Shown here: piece by piece, positions 25,921 through 34,106 of the stretch
Position numbering within the stretch: the first letter of the stretch is position 1
How the letters are laid out: the number at the start of each line of letters is the position of its first letter
NCBI GenBank assembly: GCA_964623085.1
Contig: CAZUTO010000017.1
Span: 1 to 47,199, forward strand
Length of the DNA stretch: 47,199 nt
DNA from: CAZUTO01 sp964623085
GTDB taxonomy: Bacteria > Pseudomonadota > Gammaproteobacteria > Pseudomonadales > GM7GCV1
Direction of reading: 5' to 3'
The notes under the pieces: model-generated
Told to the model about the DNA's origin: nothing
What the model saw: the letters and a program-made list of their open reading frames with translations, nothing else
Database searches by the model: none
Program-made: the position numbers and the translations under genes

Positions 25921-26277
25921 TCACTGCGTGTCTTGATCTTGGCGACGCGATTCCGGAGTCAAGCTCCACAGCCTTTCCAAGTCATAAAACTCCCGCGTAT
26001 CTGAGAGCATTAAATGTACGAGGATGTCACCAAAATCAACGAGTATCCAGTCAGCCGCGTCTTCACCCTCAGAGCTTAGCGGTCTATACCCTTGCTCTTT
26101 CGCTTGTTCAATCAGGTTGCGGCTCAGTGCTTTAACGTGCTGATTGGAAGTGCCTGTCGCAATAATCATTTGATCAGCGATGGAGGTCATTTCTCGAACA
26201 TCGATACTGGTAATATCGACCCCCTTTAGATCTTCAATTGCCGACTGAATGGTTTCACTCAAACTCGTATTAGACAT
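25921..26277 (-). CDS. rsfS: Ribosome silencing factor RsfS
   Basis: Binds ribosomal protein uL14 and blocks subunit joining in stationary phase. The 118-aa form starting at the ATG at 26277 matches family length; the frame is open upstream to 26367 but that part overlaps nadD and is not family-like. The diagnostic segments are DITSIDVREMTSIADQMIIATGTSNQHVKAL, given here by its core MIIATGTSNQHVKAL, then GYRPLSSEGEDAADWILVDFGD and HLMLSDTREFYDLERLW. The ATG overlaps the nadD stop by a few bases. Confidence 0.95.
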   Translation of the reverse strand: MSNTSLSETIQSAIEDLKGVDITSIDVREMTSIADQMIIATGTSNQHVKALSRNLIEQAKEQGYRPLSSEGEDAADWILVDFGDILVHLMLSDTREFYDLERLWSLTPESRRQDQDTQ

Positions 26278-26959
26278 TTTGATACAACCTATTGTCTTGA
26301 ATATATTGCGCGACACTTGGATGAACCTGTGCTCTCCAATCTTCAGCTCCAACTGAGACACTTTCACGAATAGATGTCGCTGAAATCGCTAATTCTTCGG
26401 ACTCTATAAAATAGATATTGCCCGATCTCGTATTTTTATCAGATTTAAAATCCACAACCCGCTCACTGAGTTCTGCAGGCAAATCCCGCACCTCTAGCCC
26501 AGGGCGTTTCGCTACGGCCAAATGGCAAAGTTGCAAAATCGCGCTCCATTTATACCAAGAGGTAAAATCCAACAAAGAATCTTCGCCCATCAAAAAAAAG
26601 TACTCGGTGTTTTTCGTTTGGCAAAAATGCTGAAGCGTCTCATAGGTATAAGTGACTGACGACTGCTGCAGCTCCCAATCGTCACACACAAACCCCGCAT
26701 GATCACTAACAGCCAAATCCAGCATCGCCCATCTGTCTTGCACTGACGCGCCAGTAAGGGTTCGGTGCGGTGGGTTGCCAGAGGGAATAAACACGACTTC
26801 TCGAAGTTCAAACTGAACCAGCGCGGCTTGCGCCAGTGCAATATGCGCTCGGTGCACCGGATCAAAGGCACCGCCATATATACCGACTCTGTTATCGGCA
26901 CTATTGCCAACATTATTGCCGACCGCACCGGGCTTAGCTTCGACAGTGCCCGTCGCCAA
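26270..26959 (-). CDS. nadD: Nicotinate-nucleotide adenylyltransferase
   Basis: Adenylates nicotinate mononucleotide in NAD synthesis. The 229-aa protein has the nucleotidyltransferase motif GIYGGAFDPVHRAHIALAQ (about 26-44) and the C-terminal SATSIRESV. Start is uncertain: the only start-like codon in frame is the TTG at 26959, lying 26 bp inside the 3' end of proA and giving an unusual Ala/Gly/Asn-rich extension of about 23 residues ahead of RVGIYGG. The downstream overlap with rsfS indicates one transcript. Confidence 0.93.
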   Translation of the reverse strand: MATGTVEAKPGAVGNNVGNSADNRVGIYGGAFDPVHRAHIALAQAALVQFELREVVFIPSGNPPHRTLTGASVQDRWAMLDLAVSDHAGFVCDDWELQQSSVTYTYETLQHFCQTKNTEYFFLMGEDSLLDFTSWYKWSAILQLCHLAVAKRPGLEVRDLPAELSERVVDFKSDKNTRSGNIYFIESEELAISATSIRESVSVGAEDWRAQVHPSVAQYIQDNRLYQNV

Positions 26960-28187
26960 GAACTATCCACTTTTGTGATGTAAGACCTTCCAACCCAACC
27001 GGCCCGCGGGCATGAATTTTGTCTGTTGATATACCAATTTCTGCACCTAGCCCATACTCGAACCCGTCCGCAAACTGCGTTGATGCGTTGACCATAACCG
27101 AACTAGAGTCCACGTCACGCATAAACTGACGAGCACGACCATAGTCTTCGGTGACAATGGCATCAGTATGCCCCGAGCCATAGTCAGCAATATGCGATAC
27201 GGCGTCGGCCAAGTCACTCACTACCTTAACCGCAAGGATGGGGGCCAGATACTCAGCCGACCAATCTTCTTCCGCTGCAGCATTTGCCGAGATGATTGTC
27301 TGCACTTTTTCACAGCCTCGAAGCTCAACGGACTGCTCCGCGTAGAGTGCTGCCAACTTGGGCAATATCTCCGAGGCAACCGCTTCATGGACAAGCAAAG
27401 TTTCCATAGCCCCACAAATTCCATACCGTCGACACTTTGCATTAAAAGCAATATCAATGGCTTTTTGTTGAGCGGCATGCTCGTCGATATAGACATGGCA
27501 GACGCCATCGAGATGCTTAATAACCGGAATCGTTGCCTCACTGGATACGCGCTCAATTAGGCCACGGCCGCCACGAGGGACTATCACGTCCACTGAGTCC
27601 TTCATCGTGATCAACTCACCGACCGCTGCACGATCTGTTGTTTCAACAACGGAAACTGCCGATTCGGGCAATCCCGCGGATTTAAGGCCAGCGGAAATCG
27701 CCGAAGCAATCATTTGGTTTGATGCATGAGCCTCGCTACCGCCGCGTAAAATAGCGGCATTGCCGGCCTTTAAACACAGGCTGGCAGCATCAACGGTCAC
27801 GTTTGGTCGCGACTCGTAGATAATCCCAACGACACCTAGAGGAACACGCATGCGCCCAACCTGTATGCCACTCGGACGATAGCTTAGATCCGTTATTTCA
27901 CCCACCGGATCAGGCAGCGCAGATACCTGCTGGAGACCCTCAATCATGCCGCTGATTCGATCGTCATTTAACTCAAGCCGATCAAGTAATGCTGAATCCA
28001 AACCAGCCGCTTCTCCCTTGCTCAAATCCTCGCTATTGGCTTTTTTTAGCGCTTCTCTGGACGCATCAATTGCTTTGGCGGTTTCAGACAGTGCAAGATT
28101 TTTTTGCCTCGTATCTGCCGCAGCCACCAAACGCGACGCCGTCCGAACCTGAGTTCCGAGGGTGCGCATATATTCTGTTACATTCAT
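26934..28187 (-). CDS. proA: Gamma-glutamyl phosphate reductase
   Basis: NADPH-dependent reduction of gamma-glutamyl phosphate in proline synthesis. The aldehyde-dehydrogenase-fold protein (417 aa from the ATG at 28187) contains RVPLGVVGIIYESRPNVTVD, AILRGGSEA, the catalytic cysteine in KCRRYGICGAMETLLV and a C-terminal FGLGAEIGIST-like segment (EYGLGAEIGISTDKIHARGPVGLEGL core). The chosen start gives the N-terminus MNVTEYMRTLGTQ, like Pseudomonas ProA; a TTG six codons upstream is less likely. proA ahead of nadD is the Pseudomonas-type order. Confidence 0.95.
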   Translation of the reverse strand: MNVTEYMRTLGTQVRTASRLVAAADTRQKNLALSETAKAIDASREALKKANSEDLSKGEAAGLDSALLDRLELNDDRISGMIEGLQQVSALPDPVGEITDLSYRPSGIQVGRMRVPLGVVGIIYESRPNVTVDAASLCLKAGNAAILRGGSEAHASNQMIASAISAGLKSAGLPESAVSVVETTDRAAVGELITMKDSVDVIVPRGGRGLIERVSSEATIPVIKHLDGVCHVYIDEHAAQQKAIDIAFNAKCRRYGICGAMETLLVHEAVASEILPKLAALYAEQSVELRGCEKVQTIISANAAAEEDWSAEYLAPILAVKVVSDLADAVSHIADYGSGHTDAIVTEDYGRARQFMRDVDSSSVMVNASTQFADGFEYGLGAEIGISTDKIHARGPVGLEGLTSQKWIVLGDGHCRS

Positions 28188-28284
28188 GCCAATACTATTC
28201 GCCAATACTATTAATTGTTATACCTAGAAACGACAACGCATTCTAACCGCTTTAGCCGATAGGCGCATGAGAATAAGATGTCAG

Positions 28285-28875
28285 TTAAATGTTGCTAAGC
28301 TCATCAATTAAAATCTGTATTTTAGCGAGGCGCTGAATCGCGCTTGATTCAGCAAGTAATTGCACTCTTTTAACCGTGGGGGCCGGCAACACCTGAGCGA
28401 GCTTCCAACCCAAATCTGATACCGACATCTGCTCCGGCAAACTGACCCAATTCAATGCTGGATGCTGCGCTAGGTCACGCAGCAAGGACTCCATGACGAG
28501 CAGACTGGACTCTGAGCAGTTCTCTGGTTCAGGTCGTTCCGGCAACCATTCAACCTGACCGATAACCAAACCATCTTCTTCAGTTTCAGTGCTGTGTAGG
28601 TTAAAACGTTTTTCGCCGCAAACGGTGATGCTGAGCAGTCCATTCTCTAATTGCTTCCAATCAACAACTTTGACCGCCAACCCAAAATCATAAATAGCTG
28701 CGTGCTCACCGACGTCTATACTGTCTTCTGTGGCGACGATGCCAAATTCTGATTCTTCACGCATCGACTGTCGAATTAAACGCAAATATCGTTGCTCGAA
28801 AATTTGCAATTCAAGACGAATGCCTGGAAAAAGCGGCTGGCCAAGCGGAAATAGAGGTAACCGTTCGTTAGCCAA
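28285..28875 (-). CDS. LON substrate-binding domain protein
   Basis: A 196-aa protein made of the N-terminal (substrate-binding) domain of Lon protease without ATPase or protease parts. The opening ERLPLFPLGQPLFPGIRLELQIFEQRYLRLI is typical (core LPLFPLGQPLFPG). The start is a TTG with GAGGTG five bases upstream. Stand-alone LON-N proteins are common in gammaproteobacteria; their function is poorly known, possibly substrate recognition. It lies 97 bp upstream of proA in the same direction, so it may head the operon. Confidence 0.9.
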   Translation of the reverse strand: MANERLPLFPLGQPLFPGIRLELQIFEQRYLRLIRQSMREESEFGIVATEDSIDVGEHAAIYDFGLAVKVVDWKQLENGLLSITVCGEKRFNLHSTETEEDGLVIGQVEWLPERPEPENCSESSLLVMESLLRDLAQHPALNWVSLPEQMSVSDLGWKLAQVLPAPTVKRVQLLAESSAIQRLAKIQILIDELSNI

Positions 28876-29091
28876 ATAAACACCTCGCTAATTGGCATAG
28901 CTAACATCAATAGATGCGCTATGGATATACAGACCAATATGCCTGAAAGGGTCAATGGAAGAAAGCCCTGACCTCAGACCGATCCAGCATCCACCTAAAA
29001 TTGAGTTAAGAAACGACCCTTGTTTGCGTTACCTGACAAATAAGCTGCTAGGATTTAAAAATAGACAGATTTTGAAATAGGGAGATTTCAT

Positions 29092-30075
29092 TTGAAACTC
29101 AACTTACGCTCTAAATTCACCCTAGCGACCGTTCTTGTTCTAGCGCTGACATTTAGCATTCTGCTCGCGTTGTTTTTTTATTTCTCGCTGGCTAGCAATA
29201 CCAATATAAACGATAGAACTGCGCCAGCGAGCAACGCGGAAATAACCGCGCCAGTAGAAAATGAGCCGGAATCGAAACTCATTCAGTCGCTTGTTATTGC
29301 TGGGTCAGCCATCGTTCTATTGATCATTGGTGGGGTCAGTAGTTACAAAATTTCGGGAAAATTAGTTCACCCCATTGATCAACTAACAAAGCAGACTAGG
29401 CAATTAAAGCGCGCATTACCGCCGGCAGAAGAACGCATCACATCGAGTGACGAAATAGGTAATCTTGCTAAAGCGATTTACGCAATAGCCGGAGATTCGG
29501 AATTGCAAAGTAGATCCATTCAATACCTAGCCTATAAAGACCCACTGACAAAGCTTTCGAATCGCAATAGTTTTAAAATATGCCTAGAGGATAGCATTGT
29601 CGATACCGCTAGTAGGCGTCAGAAGCTTGCTATGCTGTATCTCGATCTTGATGATTTCAAGAAAATTAATCACACACATGGACACGAATATGGTGATCGC
29701 GTCCTGCGAGCAATCGCCACGCGTTTAAGTACCTGCGTAGAAGAAGCCTGTGAGCAAAAAAATTATAGAGTGCCCATGATCGGGCGCCTGGGTGGCGACG
29801 AGTTTGCTACCCTCATTACTGGCAAATTGGACTCTTCGGAAATAGCGAAGATCTCAGAATCTGTCCTCAACGAACTTAGCCAACCAATCGAAATCGATAA
29901 TGATACTGTCCAGCTCTCGGCAAGCATTGGGATTGCTTTCTACCCCACCGACGCACTGCGAGTTAGCGATGTATTTAACCGCTCTAACATAGCAATGTAT
30001 GCGGGAAAATCTTCCGGCAAAGGGACATATCAGTTTTTCGATGAGAGTATGGACAACAGCGACGAGGTAGCTTGA
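29092..30075 (+). CDS. Membrane-bound diguanylate cyclase (GGDEF)
   Basis: Predicted to make cyclic di-GMP from two GTP. The 327-aa protein has two membrane segments (about 10-33 and 64-84) around a short periplasmic loop of 30 residues, a HAMP-like linker (about 85-137) and a GGDEF domain (about 150-320) with DPLTKLSNRNSF, LDLDDFKKIN and an intact active site GGDEF at 224-228. The position five residues ahead lacks RxxD (YRVP instead), so the usual product-inhibition site is missing. The start is a TTG with GGGAG eight bases upstream. Single gene; divergent from the LON-domain gene. Confidence 0.9.
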   Translation: MKLNLRSKFTLATVLVLALTFSILLALFFYFSLASNTNINDRTAPASNAEITAPVENEPESKLIQSLVIAGSAIVLLIIGGVSSYKISGKLVHPIDQLTKQTRQLKRALPPAEERITSSDEIGNLAKAIYAIAGDSELQSRSIQYLAYKDPLTKLSNRNSFKICLEDSIVDTASRRQKLAMLYLDLDDFKKINHTHGHEYGDRVLRAIATRLSTCVEEACEQKNYRVPMIGRLGGDEFATLITGKLDSSEIAKISESVLNELSQPIEIDNDTVQLSASIGIAFYPTDALRVSDVFNRSNIAMYAGKSSGKGTYQFFDESMDNSDEVA

Positions 30076-30082
30076 TCATAGA

Positions 30083-30120
30083 CAGCCAGAGCTAACCCTT
30101 AACTCTGGCTGGACTGTCTT
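30083..30120 (+). terminator. Hairpin after the GGDEF gene
   Basis: Perfect 9-bp stem CAGCCAGAG (30083-30091) / CTCTGGCTG (30103-30111) with an 11-nt loop, starting 8 bp after the stop codon and followed by a weakly T-rich GACTGTCTTCTCT. Likely transcription end of the diguanylate cyclase gene; the missing T-tract lowers confidence. Confidence 0.55.
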
Positions 30121-30195
30121 CTCTATGGCTACTCTTTAAGAAACCGCTGCCCTAGACACAATCTTAGATATCGTTACTAGGCAGCGATTTTTTTG

Positions 30196-31809
30196 TTAAA
30201 GCTTAGGGCCTGCCGCAACCAACGCAGCACCTTGCGGCGTATCCGTAAACTTCTCAAAGTTTTCGATAAAGAGCTTAGCCATAGGCTCTGCCTTGGCGTG
30301 CCAATCTGTCTCAGAGGCATAAGTAGAGCGTGGATCAAGAATAGATGCATCAACACCCGGAAGTGCCTCAGGCATATCCAGCCCAAAAATTGGTAACTCA
30401 ACCGAAGGCGCGCTATCAATAGAGCCATCTAGAATCGCATCAATAATGGCGCGCGTATCTTTAAGCGAAATACGTTTACCGGTGCCATTCCAACCCGTAT
30501 TGACCAAGTAAGCTTTCGCGCCCACAGCTTGCATACGCTTAACCAACACTTCGCCGTACTGCGTTGGGTGCAACATCAAAAAGGCGGCACCAAAACAGGA
30601 TGAGAATGTCGGCGTAGGCTCTGTGATACCTCGCTCAGTACCAGCTAGTTTAGCCGTAAACCCTGACAAGAAATGATACTGGGTTTGCTGATCAGTCAAT
30701 CGAGACACCGGAGGCAATACACCAAACGCATCGGCAGTCAGGAAAATAACCTTCTTAGCGTGACCTGCCTTGGAAACAGGCTTCACGATATTCTCGATGT
30801 GATATATCGGGTAAGAAACGCGTGTATTTTCCGTTACTGAGCCGTCCGTAAAATCAAGCTTACCGCCGTCATCAATGGTCACATTTTCTAGCAACGCATC
30901 GCGACGGATAGCCGCATAAATATCGGGTTCTTTTTCAGCATCAAGGTCAATTGTTTTAGCGTAGCAACCGCCCTCGAAATTGAATATGCCGCCGTCATCC
31001 CAGCCGTGCTCATCATCACCGATTAGTGCACGTTTAGGGTCAGCAGAAAGTGTCGTTTTACCCGTACCCGAAAGGCCAAAAAAGATAGCAACATCGTCGT
31101 CTTTACCCACGTTGGCCGAGCAATGCATGGAAGCGATACCTTGCAGTGGCAGCAGGTAGTTCATCACAGAGAACATCCCTTTTTTCATTTCACCGCCGTA
31201 CCAAGTACCGCCGATAAGTTGCATTTTCTCGGTTAGGTTAAACGCAATAAAGGTTTCAGAGTTGAGACCCTGTCTCTCCCAATTTGGGTTTGATGCTTTA
31301 GAACCATTAATCACGACAAAGTCTGGCTCAAAGCCTTCAATTTGCTCGTCTGTTGGACGAATAAACATATTTTTCACAAAGTGTGCTTGCCAAGCGACTT
31401 CCATCACAAAGCGCACTTTGAGGCAGGTATCCATATTGGCGCCACAGTAGCCATCGACTACGTAAAGGGTTTTGCCAGACAATTCTTCCGTAACCAGCGT
31501 CTTTAACTCACCCCAAACTTCATTGTTGATTGGCTTGTTATCATTTTTCGCGCCGCCTTCTTTCCACCAGAGCGTGTCTTTGGTGGTGTCGTCTTTGACA
31601 ATGAACTTGTCTTTAGGTGACCGGCCAGTGTACTCACCGGTAAACACGTTGACCGCACCAAGCTCAGACACATAACCCTTCTCATAACCTTGCAGGCTTG
31701 CGTTAGTTTCATCCTGATACAACCTATCGTAGGAAGGGTTGTAAACAATTTCTGCTGGCTCTTGTATCCCTAAAGATGCGAGGTAATTGGCTATTTTTTC
31801 GTTGGTCAT
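30196..31809 (-). CDS. pckA: Phosphoenolpyruvate carboxykinase (ATP)
   Basis: Converts oxaloacetate and ATP to phosphoenolpyruvate, the entry to gluconeogenesis. The 537-aa protein has the RSPKDKFIV region, the kinase P-loop FGLSGTGKTTLSADPKR, the metal-binding DDEHGWDDGGIFNFEGGCYAK (core GWDDGGIFNFEGGC) and ERGITEPTPTFSSCFG, all typical of the ATP-dependent class. It lies downstream of hslR in the same direction, as in enterobacteria, but without hslO between. A leader of about 190 nt is predicted from an upstream -10 box. Confidence 0.97.
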   Translation of the reverse strand: MTNEKIANYLASLGIQEPAEIVYNPSYDRLYQDETNASLQGYEKGYVSELGAVNVFTGEYTGRSPKDKFIVKDDTTKDTLWWKEGGAKNDNKPINNEVWGELKTLVTEELSGKTLYVVDGYCGANMDTCLKVRFVMEVAWQAHFVKNMFIRPTDEQIEGFEPDFVVINGSKASNPNWERQGLNSETFIAFNLTEKMQLIGGTWYGGEMKKGMFSVMNYLLPLQGIASMHCSANVGKDDDVAIFFGLSGTGKTTLSADPKRALIGDDEHGWDDGGIFNFEGGCYAKTIDLDAEKEPDIYAAIRRDALLENVTIDDGGKLDFTDGSVTENTRVSYPIYHIENIVKPVSKAGHAKKVIFLTADAFGVLPPVSRLTDQQTQYHFLSGFTAKLAGTERGITEPTPTFSSCFGAAFLMLHPTQYGEVLVKRMQAVGAKAYLVNTGWNGTGKRISLKDTRAIIDAILDGSIDSAPSVELPIFGLDMPEALPGVDASILDPRSTYASETDWHAKAEPMAKLFIENFEKFTDTPQGAALVAAGPKL

Positions 31810-32118
31810 AAGTCAGAATTTATATGGTTATAAGTTAGTTGATTCAAAAGGCGCTTAACATGCGATTATTTGCCGGTGCTCTCTCGCTTTTTCACACTCA
31901 GTCATCGCGGCGCTGCTAGAGCACCATCGAAAAGCATCGACAGCCGAAAGAAAGGCGGTTATTTAAACCCTTGCTACCTTTTTGAAAATCACAGAAAAAC
32001 GGGCGCAATTATAACGGATAAAAGCCATGACGAGAAATAGAATTGCCGAACGGTAGATTACATTTTTCCTCAACAAATCAGTAGTCAATCTCGTTTCATC
32101 ATAACGCTTGCAGACAAT
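31810..32118 (-). promoter_or_regulatory. pckA upstream region: -10 box, long leader and leader stem
   Basis: This 309-bp stretch holds no gene that I can support. On the minus strand a perfect TATAAT lies at 32013-32008, with no good -35 at the normal distance, as expected of an activator-dependent promoter. Transcription from it would give a leader of about 190 nt. That leader contains an 8-bp perfect inverted repeat GGTGCTCT (31875-31882) / AGAGCACC (31918-31925) with a 35-nt loop. Confidence 0.5.
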
Positions 32119-32505
32119 TTATATTTTTTCTTTGAATTGGTGTATTTGGCGACGTTCTTTTTTTGTTGGTCGGCGATCACTGTTCAAAATAGATTGACCA
32201 CTAGCCTTGCGCATCGACGCATTTCGTTCGCGCTCAGAAACACTCTCCTCCGTTTCCTCGTATAGCTTTTGCGCCTCACTTGCGCCTTTTCTTTGATCTG
32301 AAAGCACAAGCACTTTGACCGTGCGCTCGTCATAACCCTGCCGGAATAACACCAAGTCCCCTACTTGCAACTCCCGACTGGACTTGGCTTTCAAGTTATT
32401 TACCTTCACCTTGCCACCATCAATATTTTGCTTGGCGAGATTCCTTGTCTTGTAAAACCGGCAGGCCCAAAGCCATTTATCCACTCTGACTCTACCGGCA
32501 CTCAT
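32119..32505 (-). CDS. hslR: Heat shock protein 15 (Hsp15, S4 domain)
   Basis: Binds 50S subunits that carry stalled nascent chains and helps recycle them. The 128-aa protein starts with the S4 RNA-binding domain: RVRVDKWLWACRFYKTRNLAKQNIDGGKVKVN (core VDKWLWACRFYKTR). The C-terminal third is very basic and ends QIHQFKEKI. Its ATG overlaps the yrfG stop by 4 bp (ATGA), the conserved yrfG-hslR pair. Confidence 0.94.
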   Translation of the reverse strand: MSAGRVRVDKWLWACRFYKTRNLAKQNIDGGKVKVNNLKAKSSRELQVGDLVLFRQGYDERTVKVLVLSDQRKGASEAQKLYEETEESVSERERNASMRKASGQSILNSDRRPTKKERRQIHQFKEKI

Positions 32506-33149
32506 ATTAGATCCTCAAAATCATGAATTTGGCGAAATCGTCCCGGCCTCATCGGCGCCAACTTCATGTCGGGCTGATAAATGCCCAACAAGTGGCCAAT
32601 TCCATAGCGCTCGGCGCTCGATAAAACATCTTCGTTGTCGTCAATGAACAAAGTGCGCGCGGCATCAAACCCTTTTTCTGTGTGCAAGCCTTGCCAAAAT
32701 TCTTGCTCCTCCTTTGGGTGCCCAAAATCATGCGAGCTATGTATCGCATCAAAATAGTCTGCGGGAAGCACCTGTTCAACCTTGAGTGCAATAGACCAAG
32801 GATGCGCATTAGAAACCAATGCCACGTGTTTGCCCGCTTTCCTTAACGCCTTTAAGAAGGCAAGCACGTTGGGTCGAAGCTGAATTTTGTCGCTGATCTC
32901 ACGTTTGAGATCAACAATGTCTACCTCCAGCTGACGCTGCCAATATTCTAGGCAGTACCAATCTAACTTGCCACGCAACTTGTCGTACTGACCGGTCAGA
33001 AATTGACGCACCTCACTAGGATGCTGGTCTTTTATATGGGCATATCTCACTGGCAGATGCTCTAACCAAAAATAGTTATCAAAATGAAGATCCAGCAGCG
33101 TGCCGTCCATATCTAGAAATACATTGTCGATCACATCCCAATTGACCAT
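32502..33149 (-). CDS. yrfG: HAD-family nucleotidase YrfG (GMP/IMP nucleotidase type)
   Basis: HAD hydrolase that in E. coli dephosphorylates GMP and IMP. With the ATG at 33149 the protein is 215 aa and aligns to YrfG from the start: NVFLDMDGTLLDLHFDNYFW (motif I, DMDGT), VALVSNAHPW (motif II), FGHPKEEQEFW (motif III lysine) and TLFIDDNEDVL (motif IV). A TTG 14 codons upstream is possible but unsupported. It is divergent from cysQ and coupled to hslR. Confidence 0.92.
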   Translation of the reverse strand: MVNWDVIDNVFLDMDGTLLDLHFDNYFWLEHLPVRYAHIKDQHPSEVRQFLTGQYDKLRGKLDWYCLEYWQRQLEVDIVDLKREISDKIQLRPNVLAFLKALRKAGKHVALVSNAHPWSIALKVEQVLPADYFDAIHSSHDFGHPKEEQEFWQGLHTEKGFDAARTLFIDDNEDVLSSAERYGIGHLLGIYQPDMKLAPMRPGRFRQIHDFEDLI

Positions 33150-33223
33150 ATTTTTACCGGTATAATCCCCACTATAAATTAAACACCCCAATTCAATACC
33201 AAGTATACAAGGCGAAAATCCCT

Positions 33224-34042
33224 ATGAACCTATCTCGAACCCTTTTAGATCAAATCATCGAGATCTCTCGTGACGCTGGCGAGAAAATTCTAGACGTTTA
33301 CCATCGCGATGAAGGGTTTGATACTGAGGTCAAAGCAGACAACTCTCCCGTAACAGAGGCGGATTTAGCCGCGCATCACGTCATCTTTCCAAAACTAACT
33401 GCGATAGATTCAAGTGTTCCGGTTTTATCTGAAGAGTCTGAAATACCGGACTACGATACAAGATCGAAGTGGGAGCGTTACTGGATTATTGATCCACTGG
33501 ATGGCACCAAAGAATTCATCAAACGCAACGGCGAGTTCACAGTCAATATTGCTTTGATAGAAAACGGCGTACCTGTTTTGGGCGTAGTCTACGTGCCCGT
33601 CTTGAACATCATATACGCGGGCGCTCAAGGTCTAGGCGCAATTAAAATCACCGAAGAGGGTGAAACCACGATTCAATGCCGGAGCGCAGATTCTCTGCAA
33701 GGCGAGCCACTCGGAGTGGTCGCCAGCCGCAGCCATGGATCCGAAGCCGTTGAGAAATGTGTTGAAAAACTTGAGAAGAAATTTGGCGCCGTGGACAGAA
33801 AAAGCATGGGCAGCTCACTGAAACTTTGCCTCGTTGCCGAGGGTGCTGCAGACATCTACCCGCGTCTAGCACCGACGTCTGAATGGGATACCGCCGCCGC
33901 ACAAGCAGTAGTAGAAGCAGCAGGTGGAATTGTCGTTGATTCAGATCTAAAAGTGCTTCGCTATAACACCAAAGCCGATATTCTTAACCCCTACTTCTAT
34001 GTATTAGGCGACCCAGATCAGCGTTGGGATAGTATTCTTTAA
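33224..34042 (+). CDS. cysQ: 3'(2'),5'-bisphosphate nucleotidase CysQ
   Basis: Removes the 3' phosphate from PAP, a by-product of sulfate assimilation. The 272-aa inositol-monophosphatase-fold protein has the metal sites: DNSPVTEAD, EESEIPD and the signature IDPLDGTKEFIKRNGEFTVNIALI (core DPLDGTKEFI), and a C-terminal WDTAAAQAVVEAAGG. Gene is divergent from yrfG and convergent with the FabH-like gene. Confidence 0.95.
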   Translation: MNLSRTLLDQIIEISRDAGEKILDVYHRDEGFDTEVKADNSPVTEADLAAHHVIFPKLTAIDSSVPVLSEESEIPDYDTRSKWERYWIIDPLDGTKEFIKRNGEFTVNIALIENGVPVLGVVYVPVLNIIYAGAQGLGAIKITEEGETTIQCRSADSLQGEPLGVVASRSHGSEAVEKCVEKLEKKFGAVDRKSMGSSLKLCLVAEGAADIYPRLAPTSEWDTAAAQAVVEAAGGIVVDSDLKVLRYNTKADILNPYFYVLGDPDQRWDSIL

Positions 34043-34083
34043 GACGGCTCCATATCGATCAGCACTGCGCGCGCGTTGGTAAT

Positions 34084-34106
34084 GAGCGGCTAAGAATTAG
34101 CCGCTC
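34084..34106. terminator. GC-rich stem-loop between convergent genes
   Basis: Perfect 8-bp stem GAGCGGCT (34084-34091) / AGCCGCTC (34099-34106) with a 7-nt loop. It overlaps the stop codon of the FabH-like gene and lies 42 bp after cysQ. Neither strand has a following T-run, so intrinsic termination is doubtful; it may instead block 3' decay. Confidence 0.35.

Noticed and set aside
27168..27560. 130-codon plus-strand open frame inside proA
   Set aside because: Antisense shadow of an intact proA; no signal, domain or ribosome binding site.
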